A stretch of 31,471 bases of DNA from the NCBI GenBank assembly GCA_019217005.1, contig JAHBNG010000155.1, positions 1 through 31,471 of the forward strand. Reading direction: 5' to 3'. Below, one piece after another: positions 1 through 8,965 of this stretch; positions within the stretch are counted from its first letter, which is position 1; each line of letters starts with the position of its first letter. The position numbers and the translations under genes are program-made. The notes below the pieces were generated by a model, which saw only the letters and a list, made by a program, of their open reading frames with translations, did no database searches and had not been told where the DNA came from. This DNA comes from Chloroflexi bacterium TSY. Lineage in GTDB: Bacteria; Chloroflexota; Anaerolineae; Caldilineales; Caldilineaceae.

Positions 1-552
1 TTCAATACCCCTGTTGCCATACCAGGTGTTAGCGTTGCAAACTTTCTGCGTACAGCAGTTTCAAACGTACGTGGCTTTACGGATGAAAAATTAGAGAGTG
101 GTCGAAGTGGTGTCATTGGGAGCAATCTGATGCCTATGCGCCAATTTCGGCGCGAGTTGACGGCCAAAATGAAGGAATACAATGTCGAATCGAGCTTTGC
201 TCGCCGTTATTTAAATGATGGTTTTTCTGGTGGCGAAAAGAAGCGTACAGAAGTCTTGCAGATGGCAATGCTTGAACCAAAATTTGGTATTTTGGATGAA
301 TCTGACTCGGGTTTAGACATCGATGCTCTGCGCGTTGTTTCTGATGGGATCAATAAGTTGGCGACCGAGGAGCGCGGTTTTCTGTTGATCACCCACTACA
401 AGCGCATTTTGAATTATGTCAAACCCGACTATGTAAGTATTTTCCATGAGGGCCGCATCGTCCAAACAGGCGGCATCGAAATCGCTGAGATGCTAGAAGA
501 AAAAGGCTACGGCTGGGTCGAACAAGAGTTTGGCGAGGCAGTAACAGCGTAA
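1..552 (+). CDS. sufC: SufC, Fe-S assembly ATPase (5' end outside window)
   Basis: This is the C-terminal part of SufC, the ABC-type ATPase of the SufBCD scaffold that builds Fe-S clusters in the cytoplasm. The frame is open from base 1, so the gene starts upstream; the ATG at 130 is internal. Visible are the family segment PGVSVANFLRTA, the ABC signature FSGGEKKR, the Walker B/D-loop region FGILDESDSGLDID and the H-loop LLITHYKR. The Walker A part lies outside the window. About 183 residues are present, against about 250 for full SufC. It heads a co-directional suf operon, followed by sufB after 186 bp. Confidence 0.97.
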   Translation, partial: FNTPVAIPGVSVANFLRTAVSNVRGFTDEKLESGRSGVIGSNLMPMRQFRRELTAKMKEYNVESSFARRYLNDGFSGGEKKRTEVLQMAMLEPKFGILDESDSGLDIDALRVVSDGINKLATEERGFLLITHYKRILNYVKPDYVSIFHEGRIVQTGGIEIAEMLEEKGYGWVEQEFGEAVTA

Positions 553-569
553 GAAAGTCCAAGTGAATG

Positions 570-698
570 GGCAATTCCAAAAAACGATCGATCCGAATTA
601 ACAATCAGATACCTGCAGTACAACCAATTTTCTCAACAAGTATCACGTAACACGCAATACGCACCACGCTGGGTAACCAGAGTTTTTTCGGAATTGCC
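570..698. repeat. Inverted repeat in the sufC-sufB spacer
   Basis: The 186-bp spacer contains an imperfect inverted pair. GCAATTCCAAAAAAC (571-585) is matched by GTTTTTTCGGAATTGC (682-697), which differs only by one inserted base. The arms are about 96 bp apart. The interior includes a low-complexity run of ACGCAATACGCACCACG type. It may be a small fold-back element or an mRNA structure; I see no gene in it. Confidence 0.6.
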
Positions 699-738
699 TT
701 ACAGCATTAGACCGATAAGAATTGATTAGGAGATCAAT

Positions 739-2154
739 ATGGCTCTCGAACAAGATTTACAACAATTAGAAGGCGTAAAAGAAGAATATCAATATGGCTT
801 TCACGATGACGTTGAAGCTGTCTTTAAGGCAGAAAAAGGGTTGAATCATGAAGTAGTCGATCAAATTTCAGATCATAAGAATGAACCAGACTGGATGCGT
901 CAATTCCGGCATGAAGCGCTAGACATTTTTTTTGCTAAGACAATGCCAGAGTGGGGCGCAGATCTCAGCGGCATTGACTTTGAAGACATTTATTATTACC
1001 TGAAGCCTTCCGCTGGTGCCGAGCGTTCATGGGACGACGTGCCGGAAGATATCAAGAACACATTTGACCGCCTAGGGATTCCAGAAGCAGAGCGAAAGTT
1101 CTTGGCTGGAGTCGGTGCTCAATATGATTCAGAAGTAGTCTATCACAGCCTCCGAGAAGAATGGGAGAAATTGGGCGTCGTCTTTCTGGATATGGATACC
1201 GGTCTACGGGAACACGAAGACATTGTACGCGAATACTTTGCCACAGTCATCCCTGCCGCAGACAATAAATTCGCAGCTTTGAATAGCGCCGTCTGGAGTG
1301 GAGGTAGTTTTGTCTATGTCCCGGCAGGCGTCAAGCTCGATATCCCGCTTCAGGCATACTTCCGCATCAATCAAGAAAACATGGGGCAGTTTGAGCGAAC
1401 CCTGATCATTGTAGAAGGGGGTGCCAACGTGCATTATGTTGAAGGTTGTACGGCACCTGTCTACTCCAGTAACAGTTTGCACAGTGCCGTGGTTGAAATC
1501 ATTGTTAAGAAGAACGCTCGCTGTCGTTATACAACGATTCAGAATTGGAGCACAGACGTTTACAACCTGGTGACCAAGCGCTCGATTGCCGAAGAAGGAG
1601 CCACTATGGAGTGGATTGACGGCAACTTGGGCAGCAAAGTGACAATGAAATATCCCGCTGTCTACATGATGGGACCCAAGGCGCACGGCGAGATTCTTTC
1701 GATTGCGTTTGCTGGTAGTGGCCAACATCAGGATGCTGGTGGCAAGGTTGTGCACGGCGCGCCGGATACAAGCTCCAAAATCATCTCGAAGTCAATCAGT
1801 AAAAATGGTGGACGTTCCAGCTACCGTGGTCTGCTCAAAGTCGCAAAGGGCGCTTACAACAGTCGTAGCAGTGTGGTCTGTGATGCACTCTTGTTGGATC
1901 AAGAGAGTCGGTCCGATACCTATCCTTATATTGAAATTGAAGAAGACAATGTCAGCGTTGGTCACGAAGCATCTGTCAGTAAGATCGGGGAAGAACAGCT
2001 TTTCTATCTCATGAGCCGCGGCATCAGCGAAGAAGAAGCCTCGGCTATGATTGTGGGTGGTTTTATTGAACCACTCGTAAAAGAACTGCCGATGGAATAT
2101 GCCGTGGAGATGAACCGATTGATTCAGCTGCAGATGGAAGGAAGCATTGGATAA
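739..2154 (+). CDS. sufB: SufB, Fe-S cluster scaffold subunit
   Basis: SufB is the main scaffold subunit of the SufBC2D complex, on which sulfur from SufS/SufU is built into nascent clusters. The product is 471 aa, the normal family length. The conserved C-terminal core is clear, with [13 protein letters not shown], a Cys in [10 protein letters not shown], and [20 protein letters not shown] followed by the MIVGGF segment. The start is well fixed by TTAGGAGATCAATATG, with AGGAG 7 bp before the ATG. The sufD start overlaps its 3' end, which indicates translational coupling. No lesions are seen. Confidence 0.98.
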   Translation: MALEQDLQQLEGVKEEYQYGFHDDVEAVFKAEKGLNHEVVDQISDHKNEPDWMRQFRHEALDIFFAKTMPEWGADLSGIDFEDIYYYLKPSAGAERSWDDVPEDIKNTFDRLGIPEAERKFLAGVGAQYDSEVVYHSLREEWEKLGVVFLDMDTGLREHEDIVREYFATVIPAADNKFAALNSAVWSGGSFVYVPAGVKLDIPLQAYFRINQENMGQFERTLIIVEGGANVHYVEGCTAPVYSSNSLHSAVVEIIVKKNARCRYTTIQNWSTDVYNLVTKRSIAEEGATMEWIDGNLGSKVTMKYPAVYMMGPKAHGEILSIAFAGSGQHQDAGGKVVHGAPDTSSKIISKSISKNGGRSSYRGLLKVAKGAYNSRSSVVCDALLLDQESRSDTYPYIEIEEDNVSVGHEASVSKIGEEQLFYLMSRGISEEEASAMIVGGFIEPLVKELPMEYAVEMNRLIQLQMEGSIG

Positions 2155-3496
2155 AAACGTGAGCGTACTTGTTAAAGAACCAAATACAATTCTAGATGCG
2201 ACTGTTGGTTTTAGTGAAGAAACCGTGCGGGCATCATCGGTAGCAAAAAATGAGCCGAATTGGATGCTGGAGCGTCGTCTGGCGGCTTGGGCGTTATTTG
2301 AAGAGATGGATTGGCCCAAACCGACTGACGAATCATGGAGACGAACGCGCCTGACCGGCTTTAAGTTAGAAAATTTTCAGCCCTTTGCAACACCCAGCGG
2401 TTCGGTTGAACGCGATAACTTGAGTGAACTCTTACAAGAAGAACTGGATGAGATGGAGAGCGCGGCCAGTCTCATTTTTCGAGATGGTGGGCTTCTCTAT
2501 CGTGATGAAAGTGAAGATCTGGCTAGCAAAGGAGTTATCTTTACAGATCTTCAAACAGCCGTGCGGCAACATCCCGAGTTCGTGCAGCAATACTTTATGA
2601 GAGAGGTCGTCAAGCCTGGCGATAATAAATTTACAGCTCTCCACGCAGCTTTATGGGATACCGGAGCCTTTATCTATGTGCCAGCCAATACGAAGGTTGA
2701 TCTACCGCTTCAGATCATCTTAGAACAAGGTGAAGGTGTAGGAGGCTATCATCATACATTGCTAGTTGTCGAAGAAGGTGCCGAAGTGACAGTTGTTGAT
2801 GATCTCTTGGGCGGCGTTAAAAGCGTACAAAGCAGTGTGGTCGAGATTGTCCAACAGGACAATAGCATTGTGCGGTATATGAATCTGCAAGATTTTGACC
2901 ACAGCACTTGGAACTTCATGACCGGACGGGCATCCATGGGGCGTGACACGGATCTGCGCTGGATCCAGGTGAGCTGGGGTAGCCGTCTCACCAAAGCGTT
3001 CTTAGATCTGGATATGCAGGGACAAGGTGGTCATGGTGAGCTTCTTGGCATCTATTTCCCAATTGGTCGCCAACACATTGACCATGAAACCTTGCAGATC
3101 CATCGTGTGCCAAACTGTTTTAGCGATTTGCTCTTCAACGGTGCACTGAAAGATCGGGCCCGTAGCGTCTACAAGGGCATCATACAGGTAGCCCCTAATG
3201 CACAAAAGACCGACTCTTTCCAGCGAAATGGTAACCTGATCTTGGATAAGACGGCGCGCGCCGACAGCATTCCTGGGCTGGAGATCGAGGCGGATGATGT
3301 ACGTTGTACCCATGCTGCAACAGCAGCCCAAGTAGAAGACGAATATGTCTTTTATCTGATGGCGCGCGGGCTAACCCGAGCCCAAGCGGAACGTATGATC
3401 GTGCAAGGCTTTTTCCAAGCTGTAATCGACCGCGTACCAGTTGAAAGCGTGGCGCGTAAACTAGAGCGAGTGATCGAGCGGAAAATTGGTGGATAA
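2147..3496 (+). CDS. sufD: SufD, Fe-S cluster scaffold subunit
   Basis: SufD is the SufB paralogue that completes the SufBC2D scaffold. The product is 449 aa. The SufB/SufD core is present in the C-terminal half ([20 protein letters not shown], then [22 protein letters not shown], including the His expected to help bind the cluster at the SufB-SufD interface). The start is a TTG that overlaps the sufB stop by 8 bp. It has AAGGAAG just upstream inside sufB, so it is probably translated by coupling. The N-terminal third is divergent, as usual for SufD. Confidence 0.96.
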   Translation: MDKNVSVLVKEPNTILDATVGFSEETVRASSVAKNEPNWMLERRLAAWALFEEMDWPKPTDESWRRTRLTGFKLENFQPFATPSGSVERDNLSELLQEELDEMESAASLIFRDGGLLYRDESEDLASKGVIFTDLQTAVRQHPEFVQQYFMREVVKPGDNKFTALHAALWDTGAFIYVPANTKVDLPLQIILEQGEGVGGYHHTLLVVEEGAEVTVVDDLLGGVKSVQSSVVEIVQQDNSIVRYMNLQDFDHSTWNFMTGRASMGRDTDLRWIQVSWGSRLTKAFLDLDMQGQGGHGELLGIYFPIGRQHIDHETLQIHRVPNCFSDLLFNGALKDRARSVYKGIIQVAPNAQKTDSFQRNGNLILDKTARADSIPGLEIEADDVRCTHAATAAQVEDEYVFYLMARGLTRAQAERMIVQGFFQAVIDRVPVESVARKLERVIERKIGG

Positions 3497-3530
3497 TAGG
3501 TAAATGAACCCAAAAAAGGAAACATAGAAA

Positions 3531-4388
3531 ATGTCTATTGAATCAAAAGGTTATGCCAAGCCAGATGCCCTCGTCAGCACCGAGTGGGTGGCTGAGCATC
3601 TAAACGACTCCAATATTCGTATTGTCGAGAGTGATGAAGATATTCTACTTTACGATGTGGAGCATATCCCCAGTGCCGTGAAGATTGATTGGCACGCAGA
3701 CTTAAACGATGCCCTGATACGCGACTATGTCGATAAGGCCGGATTCGAGGCATTAATGCAGAAGAATGGCATCAGCAACGATACAACCGTTGTTTTTTAT
3801 GGTGATAAGAACAACTGGTGGGCCTGCTATGCATTCTGGGTGTTTCAACTCTTTGGTCACACCAATGCCAAGGTGATGGATGGTGGACGTGCCAAATGGA
3901 TCGCAGAGGGTCGGGAGATGACTCGCGACATTCCTTCCTATCCAGCGTCGAACTATGCTGCTCAAGATCGCAATGATGCACCCATCCGGGCCTTCCAGCC
4001 TGACGTTCGTGATCATATTAATGCAAGCAAGCCACTTGTCGATGTGCGCAGCCCTGGCGAGTATAGCGGCGAGCTTCTCCATATGCCGGACTATCCACAA
4101 GAGGGAGCCGTGCGTGGTGGTCACATTCCTGGCGCAAAGAGCGTCCCATGGGCGCGAGCGGCCAATGAGGACGGTACATTTAAGAGTGCCGACGAACTGC
4201 GCGCGATTTACGAACAGGAGCAAGGTCTTCGCTCAAGTGACGATGTCATTGCATATTGTCGCATTGGTGAACGCAGCAGCCACACCTGGTTTGTGTTGAC
4301 CTATTTGCTCGGTTACGACAATGTACGCAACTACGATGGCTCATGGACTGAGTGGGGAAACACAGTCGGTGTACCGATTGAGAAGTAA
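3531..4388 (+). CDS. Two-domain rhodanese-type sulfurtransferase
   Basis: A thiosulfate/3-mercaptopyruvate-type sulfurtransferase of 285 aa with two rhodanese domains. The first (about 10-130) is inactive. The second (about 155-280) carries the catalytic Cys243 in the loop [12 protein letters not shown], the loop type common in actinobacterial and Chloroflexota thiosulfate sulfurtransferases. An AAAAAAGGAAAC stretch lies before the ATG. It sits between sufD and sufS with a 2-bp gap to sufS, so it very likely belongs to the operon and may supply or accept sulfane sulfur alongside SufS. The substrate cannot be read from sequence. Known relatives are annotated sseA or cysA, so I leave the symbol blank. 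Confidence 0.93.
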   Translation: MSIESKGYAKPDALVSTEWVAEHLNDSNIRIVESDEDILLYDVEHIPSAVKIDWHADLNDALIRDYVDKAGFEALMQKNGISNDTTVVFYGDKNNWWACYAFWVFQLFGHTNAKVMDGGRAKWIAEGREMTRDIPSYPASNYAAQDRNDAPIRAFQPDVRDHINASKPLVDVRSPGEYSGELLHMPDYPQEGAVRGGHIPGAKSVPWARAANEDGTFKSADELRAIYEQEQGLRSSDDVIAYCRIGERSSHTWFVLTYLLGYDNVRNYDGSWTEWGNTVGVPIEK

Positions 4389-4390
4389 AA

Positions 4391-5632
4391 ATGATTTTAG
4401 AAAAAACAATTGAACAGACCGAAAAGATCCGTCAGGACTTCCCAATTCTGCAACGAGAAGTCAACGGCAAACGTCTTGTCTATTTGGACAACGCAGCCAG
4501 TAGTCAGAAGCCAGAGTCTGTGATACAGGCGTTAGATGAATATTACCGCCGCACAAACTCCAATGTCCACCGGGGCGTCCACACGCTGAGCGAAGAAGCA
4601 ACGGCACAATACGAGACAGCCCGCCTGCGCATTGCTCGTTTCATCAACGCACCGAGCGACAAGCAAGTGATCTTCACCCGCGGTACGACTGAAAGCATCA
4701 ACTTGGTTGCGCAAACATGGGGTCGGACCAATCTCGGGCCGGATGATGAGGTACTCATTACCGAGATGGAACATCATGCAAATATTGTGCCGTGGCAAAT
4801 TTTACGAGACCAGATAGGATTCACTCTACGATACATCCCTGTCAACACGAATGGTTTGTTGGAATTAGATAACTTAGACACGTTGATAAATGAGCAGACA
4901 AAGCTTGTTTGTTTTGTCCACGCGAGCAACGTGTTGGGGACGATTAATCCTGTGCAGACATTGGTTGCTGCTGCACGTGCAGTCGGAGCCAAAGTTTTGA
5001 TCGATGCCGCTCAAAGCGTGCCTCACATGCCGGTTGATGTTCAAGCTCTGGATGTTGATTTTCTGGCTTTTAGTGGTCATAAGATGTGTGGTCCCACGGG
5101 AATTGGCGTTCTCTACGGAAAGCGTGACCTGTTGGATGCCATGCCACCCTATCAAGGTGGTGGTGACATGATTCGCACAGTCACGATGGGTGGTAGCACC
5201 TGGAACGATTTGCCCTACAAGTTCGAAGCTGGCACACCCGCGATCGCAGAAGCCATCGGATTGGGTGCGGCGGTTGATTATCTGAACCAAGTTGGCATGG
5301 GGTGGATCCATCAACATGAGCAAGCCTTGACGCACTATGCCTATGAAAAGCTCAGCCAGGTAGAAGGCGTGCGGATCCTAGGACCAGAAGCTGAGTCGCG
5401 AGGTGGTTTGATCTCATTCACTGTGGAGGGTGTCCACCCGCATGATTTGTCGGCTGTTTTAGACAATGATGGGATTGCCATTCGCGCCGGTCATCATTGT
5501 GCACAGCCGATTCACGATAAGTATGATATTGTCGCGAGTGCCCGTGCCAGCTTTTATCTATATAACACAGTGGAGGAGATTGACCAGTTGGCGACAAGCG
5601 TAGAGAAAGCGACAGAAATTTTTAGTTTTTAG
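4391..5632 (+). CDS. sufS: SufS, PLP-dependent cysteine desulfurase
   Basis: SufS removes sulfur from L-cysteine, giving alanine and an enzyme persulfide that is passed to SufU. The product is 413 aa, the standard length for group II desulfurases. Features seen are the N-terminal YLDNAASSQKP, the ESINLVAQTW region, His residues in EMEHHANIVPW, the PLP-binding Lys231 in FSGHKMCGPTG, and the persulfide Cys370 in RAGHHCAQP, in the short-loop arrangement typical of SufS. The start follows the sulfurtransferase stop by 2 bp, so it is translationally coupled. The gene ends just before a hairpin-rich 93-bp spacer. Confidence 0.98.
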   Translation: MILEKTIEQTEKIRQDFPILQREVNGKRLVYLDNAASSQKPESVIQALDEYYRRTNSNVHRGVHTLSEEATAQYETARLRIARFINAPSDKQVIFTRGTTESINLVAQTWGRTNLGPDDEVLITEMEHHANIVPWQILRDQIGFTLRYIPVNTNGLLELDNLDTLINEQTKLVCFVHASNVLGTINPVQTLVAAARAVGAKVLIDAAQSVPHMPVDVQALDVDFLAFSGHKMCGPTGIGVLYGKRDLLDAMPPYQGGGDMIRTVTMGGSTWNDLPYKFEAGTPAIAEAIGLGAAVDYLNQVGMGWIHQHEQALTHYAYEKLSQVEGVRILGPEAESRGGLISFTVEGVHPHDLSAVLDNDGIAIRAGHHCAQPIHDKYDIVASARASFYLYNTVEEIDQLATSVEKATEIFSF

Positions 5633-5633
5633 G

Positions 5634-5712
5634 GAGTTGCTCATCTAAGAAGATTGTGCAACTCTCTGTATTCATCAGAGGCAAGCAGTGATTTGTACAA
5701 TTCTGTCTGATG
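5634..5712 (+). other. Two hairpins in the sufS-sufU spacer
   Basis: The first pair is GAGTTGC (5634-5640) with GCAACTC (5658-5664), with a nested ATCT/AGAT inside the loop. The second is CATCAGA (5673-5679) with TCTGATG (5706-5712). Neither is followed by a T-run, so mRNA processing or partial attenuation inside the operon is more likely than full termination. Confidence 0.45.
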
Positions 5713-5725
5713 AGCTTTAAGACAT

Positions 5726-6106
5726 ATGGACGATTTATACCGCGAAGCCATTATCGATCACTATAAACACCCGCGCCGGAAAGGGCATTTGGAGACACCA
5801 GACGTTCAATATCATGATCACAATCCATTCTGTGGTGACGAGATTACAATCGAGCTAAAGGTCGAAGATGACAAAGTGATCGACGCTGCTTTTGATGGAC
5901 GTGGCTGCGCCATCAGCCAAGCAACCGCGAGCATGATTATGGAAGACATCGTCGGACTTTCACTCGATGAGCTAAAAGAATGGGACAAAGAGTACATTCT
6001 GGACATGCTGGGGATCGAAATCGGTCCTGTCCGTTTGAAGTGTGCGCTGTTGCCCTTAAAAGCACTAAAGGCCGGCGTTTGGGGCTTGGAAGAATGGCCC
6101 GAATAA
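5726..6106 (+). CDS. sufU: SufU/IscU-type sulfur acceptor
   Basis: A 126-aa protein of the SufU/IscU family, the small Cys protein that takes the persulfide from SufS. The three ligand cysteines are Cys36 (NPFCGDEI, with Asp38), Cys61 (GRGCAISQATASM) and Cys106 (RLKCALLPL). It lacks most of the roughly 18-residue insertion before the third Cys that marks Bacillus-type zinc SufU, yet its neighbours are SUF genes. No good ribosome-binding site precedes the ATG; the nearest purine stretch is weak. It ends 14 bp before the Rieske gene. Confidence 0.95.
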   Translation: MDDLYREAIIDHYKHPRRKGHLETPDVQYHDHNPFCGDEITIELKVEDDKVIDAAFDGRGCAISQATASMIMEDIVGLSLDELKEWDKEYILDMLGIEIGPVRLKCALLPLKALKAGVWGLEEWPE

Positions 6107-6120
6107 CCAGAGAAAAATAA

Positions 6121-6438
6121 ATGTCCGAATTCATTAAAGTTGCAACAAAAGACGAGATACCCCTTGGGGGAAGCAAACTAGTCGAAGTCGACTTCATCCG
6201 TGTGGCGCTCTTCAATCTAGAAGGAACAATCTATGCCATTGAAGACATGTGTACACACGATGGTGGTCCCCTTGTCGAGGGTGATGTCGTGAACGGTTGT
6301 GAAGTTATGTGTCCACGCCACGGTGCCCGCTTTGACATTCGTACAGGCGAGGCATTGAGTTTTCCAGCTTTCGAAGCAACAAATACGTATGAAGTGCAGA
6401 TTGAGGGTGATGATGTGCTAATTGAATCGCCAATTTAG
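6121..6438 (+). CDS. Small Rieske [2Fe-2S] ferredoxin
   Basis: A stand-alone Rieske-fold protein of 105 aa. The cluster ligands are Cys44 and His46 (CTHDGGPL) and Cys64 and His67 (CPRHGARF), the usual Cys-X-His...Cys-X2-His pattern. This form resembles the ferredoxin components of dioxygenases and the non-haem ferredoxins often linked to suf operons. It has no membrane anchor, so it is cytosolic. Its place between sufU and the SufT-like gene suggests it is an electron carrier or a client for Fe-S assembly; which one cannot be told. A short GATTTACGA direct repeat follows the stop. Confidence 0.95.
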   Translation: MSEFIKVATKDEIPLGGSKLVEVDFIRVALFNLEGTIYAIEDMCTHDGGPLVEGDVVNGCEVMCPRHGARFDIRTGEALSFPAFEATNTYEVQIEGDDVLIESPI

Positions 6439-6477
6439 GATTTACGATTTGAGATTTACGATCCAGGAGAGAGCGTA

Positions 6478-6792
6478 ATGAGCTTACCTACCCCGGACGA
6501 AGTCCGAAGTGTCATACAAGAACGAGTCCACGATCCCGAACTGATGTTGAACATCGTCGATATTGGGTTAGTTTATGATATTGATGTTACCGAGGAAAGA
6601 ACCGCCGAAATTACCATGACGTTGACCAGCCCCGGCTGCCCCGCTGGACCGGAAATCATCAGCAATGTCCAACGCGAGGCACATACTGCCTTTCCTGATC
6701 TCGAAGAGATCAATGTCCACTTAGTTTGGACGCCATTCTGGAATCCAGATATGATGTCCGAAGATGCCAAGGATGAATTAGGGATCTTTTAA
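6478..6792 (+). CDS. SufT/MIP18-like Fe-S assembly factor (DUF59)
   Basis: A 104-aa protein of the MIP18/DUF59 family. Members such as SufT assist Fe-S cluster maturation or delivery in bacteria that use SUF. Hallmarks seen are DPELMLNIVDIGLVYDI at the N-terminus, the motif TSPGCP with Cys54, and the C-terminal WTPFWNPDMMSEDAKDELG. A good AGGAGAG precedes the ATG. It is the last gene of the suf block; the following 380 bp carry only repeats. Confidence 0.95.
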   Translation: MSLPTPDEVRSVIQERVHDPELMLNIVDIGLVYDIDVTEERTAEITMTLTSPGCPAGPEIISNVQREAHTAFPDLEEINVHLVWTPFWNPDMMSEDAKDELGIF

Positions 6793-6872
6793 CATAGTGG
6801 AGTTGGGTGGAAATAAGTAGGCAGATCTCTGCAAGAGAAAGCAAGTTGGTTGGTAACTTATCAAACAAATTT

Positions 6873-7014
6873 TTGCCCAGTGGGCAAGAAAATCTCACGC
6901 AAAGCCGCCAAGACGCGAAGAGCTTATTCGCTTTGGAATCGGCCCAATGGCTTGCAGCTCGCAGAAATTCCCAAGACCCGTGCCAACCCTTTGCGTCTTG
7001 GCGAGAGATTTTTT
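6873..7014. repeat. Fold-back repeat with AATCTC...CGCCAAGACGC arms
   Basis: AAAATCTC (about 6889-6896) and CGCCAAGACGC (6906-6916) are mirrored by GCGTCTTGGCG (6993-7003) and AGAGATTTTTT (7004-7014). A tight palindrome TTGCCCA/TGGGCAA lies just outside the left arm at 6873-6887. The overall form is that of a small non-coding interspersed repeat. No protein gene is supported in 6793-7045. Confidence 0.7.
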
Positions 7015-7045
7015 GGTTCTGGCTCGTCGAGGTTAGGCCTTAAGA

Positions 7046-7171
7046 GCGTGTTTTAAAAGTACCAAAGCGTGTCATTCTGAGTGGAGGAACGGAGCGAAGA
7101 ATCTTCTTTTTGCACTTGGAACGTGGGATTCTTCGTCCCAAAACCTCCTCAGAATGACTTTTAAAACACGC
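7046..7171. repeat. 126-bp fold-back element with 15-bp perfect terminal repeats
   Basis: GCGTGTTTTAAAAGT (7046-7060) is exactly complementary to ACTTTTAAAACACGC (7157-7171). Inside, GTCATTCTGAG and CTCAGAATGAC pair, as do GAAGAATC and GATTCTTC, so almost the whole element folds into one hairpin. It is non-coding and MITE-like. TAAG occurs 1-2 bp outside both ends. It directly abuts the IS701-like element that starts at 7177. Confidence 0.8.
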
Positions 7172-7176
7172 ACTAA

Positions 7177-8670
7177 GCTAGACTTTGTAAGTTTTAAGCA
7201 CCATAAAAAGTTAATAACAGACAGCAGAAAGTAAGGTGTTCACCTGAGAGGGAGAGAATAAACGAAGATCAGGTGAAAAGTGAGATGTCTGGAAAAGGAA
7301 ATGGCACCATAAGCGGCGGCGAACCAGAGAGAGGAGGTCATGGAAGGAGGCGTGAGTCTTGTGACACCAAGCAGCTTGAGGCAAAGGGATAGAGCCATCA
7401 GGAGAGAAGGCATGAGCCATCAAGATGACAAGGCTGAAAAGACCAAAGAGAGCAGGAGTAGTCCTCAATGGCCAAGTCACTCCACTGGCGCTGAGTTTCG
7501 ACACCGAGGTGAGCTCTGGCTTCCTCGAAAGAGACTTCAATGGACCAACGTTTGACGAAATCAGCGATGATGTGGGGCAGCCTGATGAATATCGGTGGAG
7601 AAGTAAGCGACGGTCTCAGCTTGGCCTTTGGGATCGCGGACTAAAACCCAGCGCAGAAGGAGCGGAGTTGTGCCGGTAGAGTACCAAAAGGCAATACCAG
7701 TGGCCCAGTCGACGACTTCAGAGTCTCCCCCATACCAGTCAATGCGGCAGCGGTGCCAACAGGTGGTTTTGAAGAGGGCAACATCTTCCAGCTTGGGCAG
7801 TCGCTGCCCAACGACAGGAGGACGACCAGGTCGTTTTGTGCCGTCAGGTTTCAAACGGGAGGGTGGATAGTCAAAGAGACGCGCATCCAGGCGCAGAGGC
7901 GCAATCAAGGTGACTCCTTGGGATTGACAGCGCAAGCCCAACTCGATCACACTGTAAGCCCCATCGCCGATGAGCTTGATTTCTCGGCCTGGCAAAGCTC
8001 GACGCAGCCAGGCCACCACCTGCATGGTTCGTTTCGCCACTGTTCGGTGGCGCTGGTTGAGCGTTTCGCTGACTTTCGGTGTTGTGAGTAAGACGCTCAG
8101 AAAGGGCATTGACCAGTAGAGGTCACTCCACGGCAACTTGACCACCACACAGAAGACCAGCCACCGCAATCCGCTCGTGCTTACGCTCATCTTCCGGCCT
8201 GACGCCAGGCTATCTCGCCAGTGTCCTCGTTTGCTGATCTTGGGACCCCAGCGCCTTTCTAGCGTCTCGTCTACCGTTATCTCGACTGGCGCTCCCATGA
8301 CCACAAACGTATCCACAATCAAGTGCAGTAAGATATAGCTCAACATCAATCCATCCCACTTCGCTCGATTCAGCACATGGTGATACTTGGACCAGTCTCC
8401 TCTTGCTCCAATCCCATCACTCTCAACGCCGCTGTCACCGTTCGTCTTCCCTTCGTTAACACCGTCCCTATCACCAAGACCAGTGCCTTTTGGTACGTCG
8501 GTTCTGTGAAGACTGGGCGAAAGCTCTCGAACAACGGGATTATTTCTGCTGGAAGGAACATTGGGCTCTCCTCTCTTTGATAGTTGTTTTCTCACTCCTA
8601 TCTTACATCAGCTTCCCTTTTGTTCCTTCTTTATTAACTTTTTAATGTGCCCAAATTGTACAAAGTCGAG
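7177..8670 (-). mobile_element. IS701-like insertion sequence, decayed
   Basis: About 1,494 bp bounded by long imperfect inverted ends. The left end (7177-7217) and the complement of the right end (8631-8670) share GACTTTGT near the tip and AAAAAGTTAATAA internally. Both sides are flanked by CTAA (7173-7176 and 8671-8674), which fits the four-base YTAR duplication known for the IS701 family. The internal transposase gene is frameshifted at least three times, so the element cannot move by itself. Confidence 0.8.
7211..8561 (-). pseudogene. IS701/DDE-type transposase, frameshifted
   Basis: A DDE transposase broken into four frames, read on the minus strand. The N-terminus (MFLPAEIIPLFESFRPV, from 8561) is in one frame to about 8380. 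A second frame (WSKYHHVLNRAKW... to 7561) carries the first acidic site in VDETLERRWGPKISKRGH and the second in IGDGAYSV. A third frame (about 7565-7470) carries the expected catalytic Glu region WSIEVSFEEARAHLG. A fourth frame carries the tail from RTTPALFGLFSL to a stop at 7211, inside the left inverted repeat. All expected parts are present, so this is a recently decayed full-length gene and not a fragment. Confidence 0.85.
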
Positions 8671-8729
8671 CTAAGGAATAAGGATTAAATAAACGCAGGA
8701 ACTTCTCCAGAAAATTTCCCGTAAAGGTT

Positions 8730-8810
8730 GGGATGGTTCAAAATTAAATTTACGGTTACAGACAAACGACAACGAATTCAGAAAACAGCGAATGAGAGGC
8801 CTCGTACACA
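8730..8810 (+). repeat. Repeat relic, copy 1 (GGTTCAAAATTA end type)
   Basis: GGGATGGTTCAAAATTAAAT at 8730-8749 resembles the terminal repeat of the MITE at 17200-17354. The next about 45 bp (ACGAATTCAGAAAACAGCGA and flanks) match a second copy at 16839-16912. The rest of 8676-8965 holds no supported gene. A weak hairpin (GTTGG/CCAAC with CTTG/CAAG, 8904-8931) lies 3' of the HEAT-protein gene and might end that operon. Confidence 0.55.
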
Positions 8811-8965
8811 AAATCAGTGGTTTATCAGTGGAGACAGGTTAGGCGGCAAATCATTCGTTCCTGTCTGCATTGGTTGTTGTATTCAGAGGATTTCTAAACC
8901 TATCTTGTTGGCTCATTTGAACCAACTCAAGTTTGGACATCAATAAAATCCTCGTTCCTAAAGCA

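Noticed and set aside
130..552. sufC starting at the ATG at 130
   Set aside because: The frame is open to base 1 and encodes conserved SufC sequence upstream, so the start lies outside the window.
645..665. ACGCAATACG-type words as functional direct repeats
   Set aside because: The similar filler at 6438-6465 and 30836-30926 suggests low-complexity spacer drift without an ordered layout.
1204..1755. 183-aa minus-strand frame within sufB
   Set aside because: It is the complement of a well-conserved coding region with no own signals; a shadow frame.
8728..8946. 72-aa plus-strand frame
   Set aside because: It begins inside the repeat relic, has no ribosome-binding site, and its sequence resembles no protein. 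It is treated as chance.
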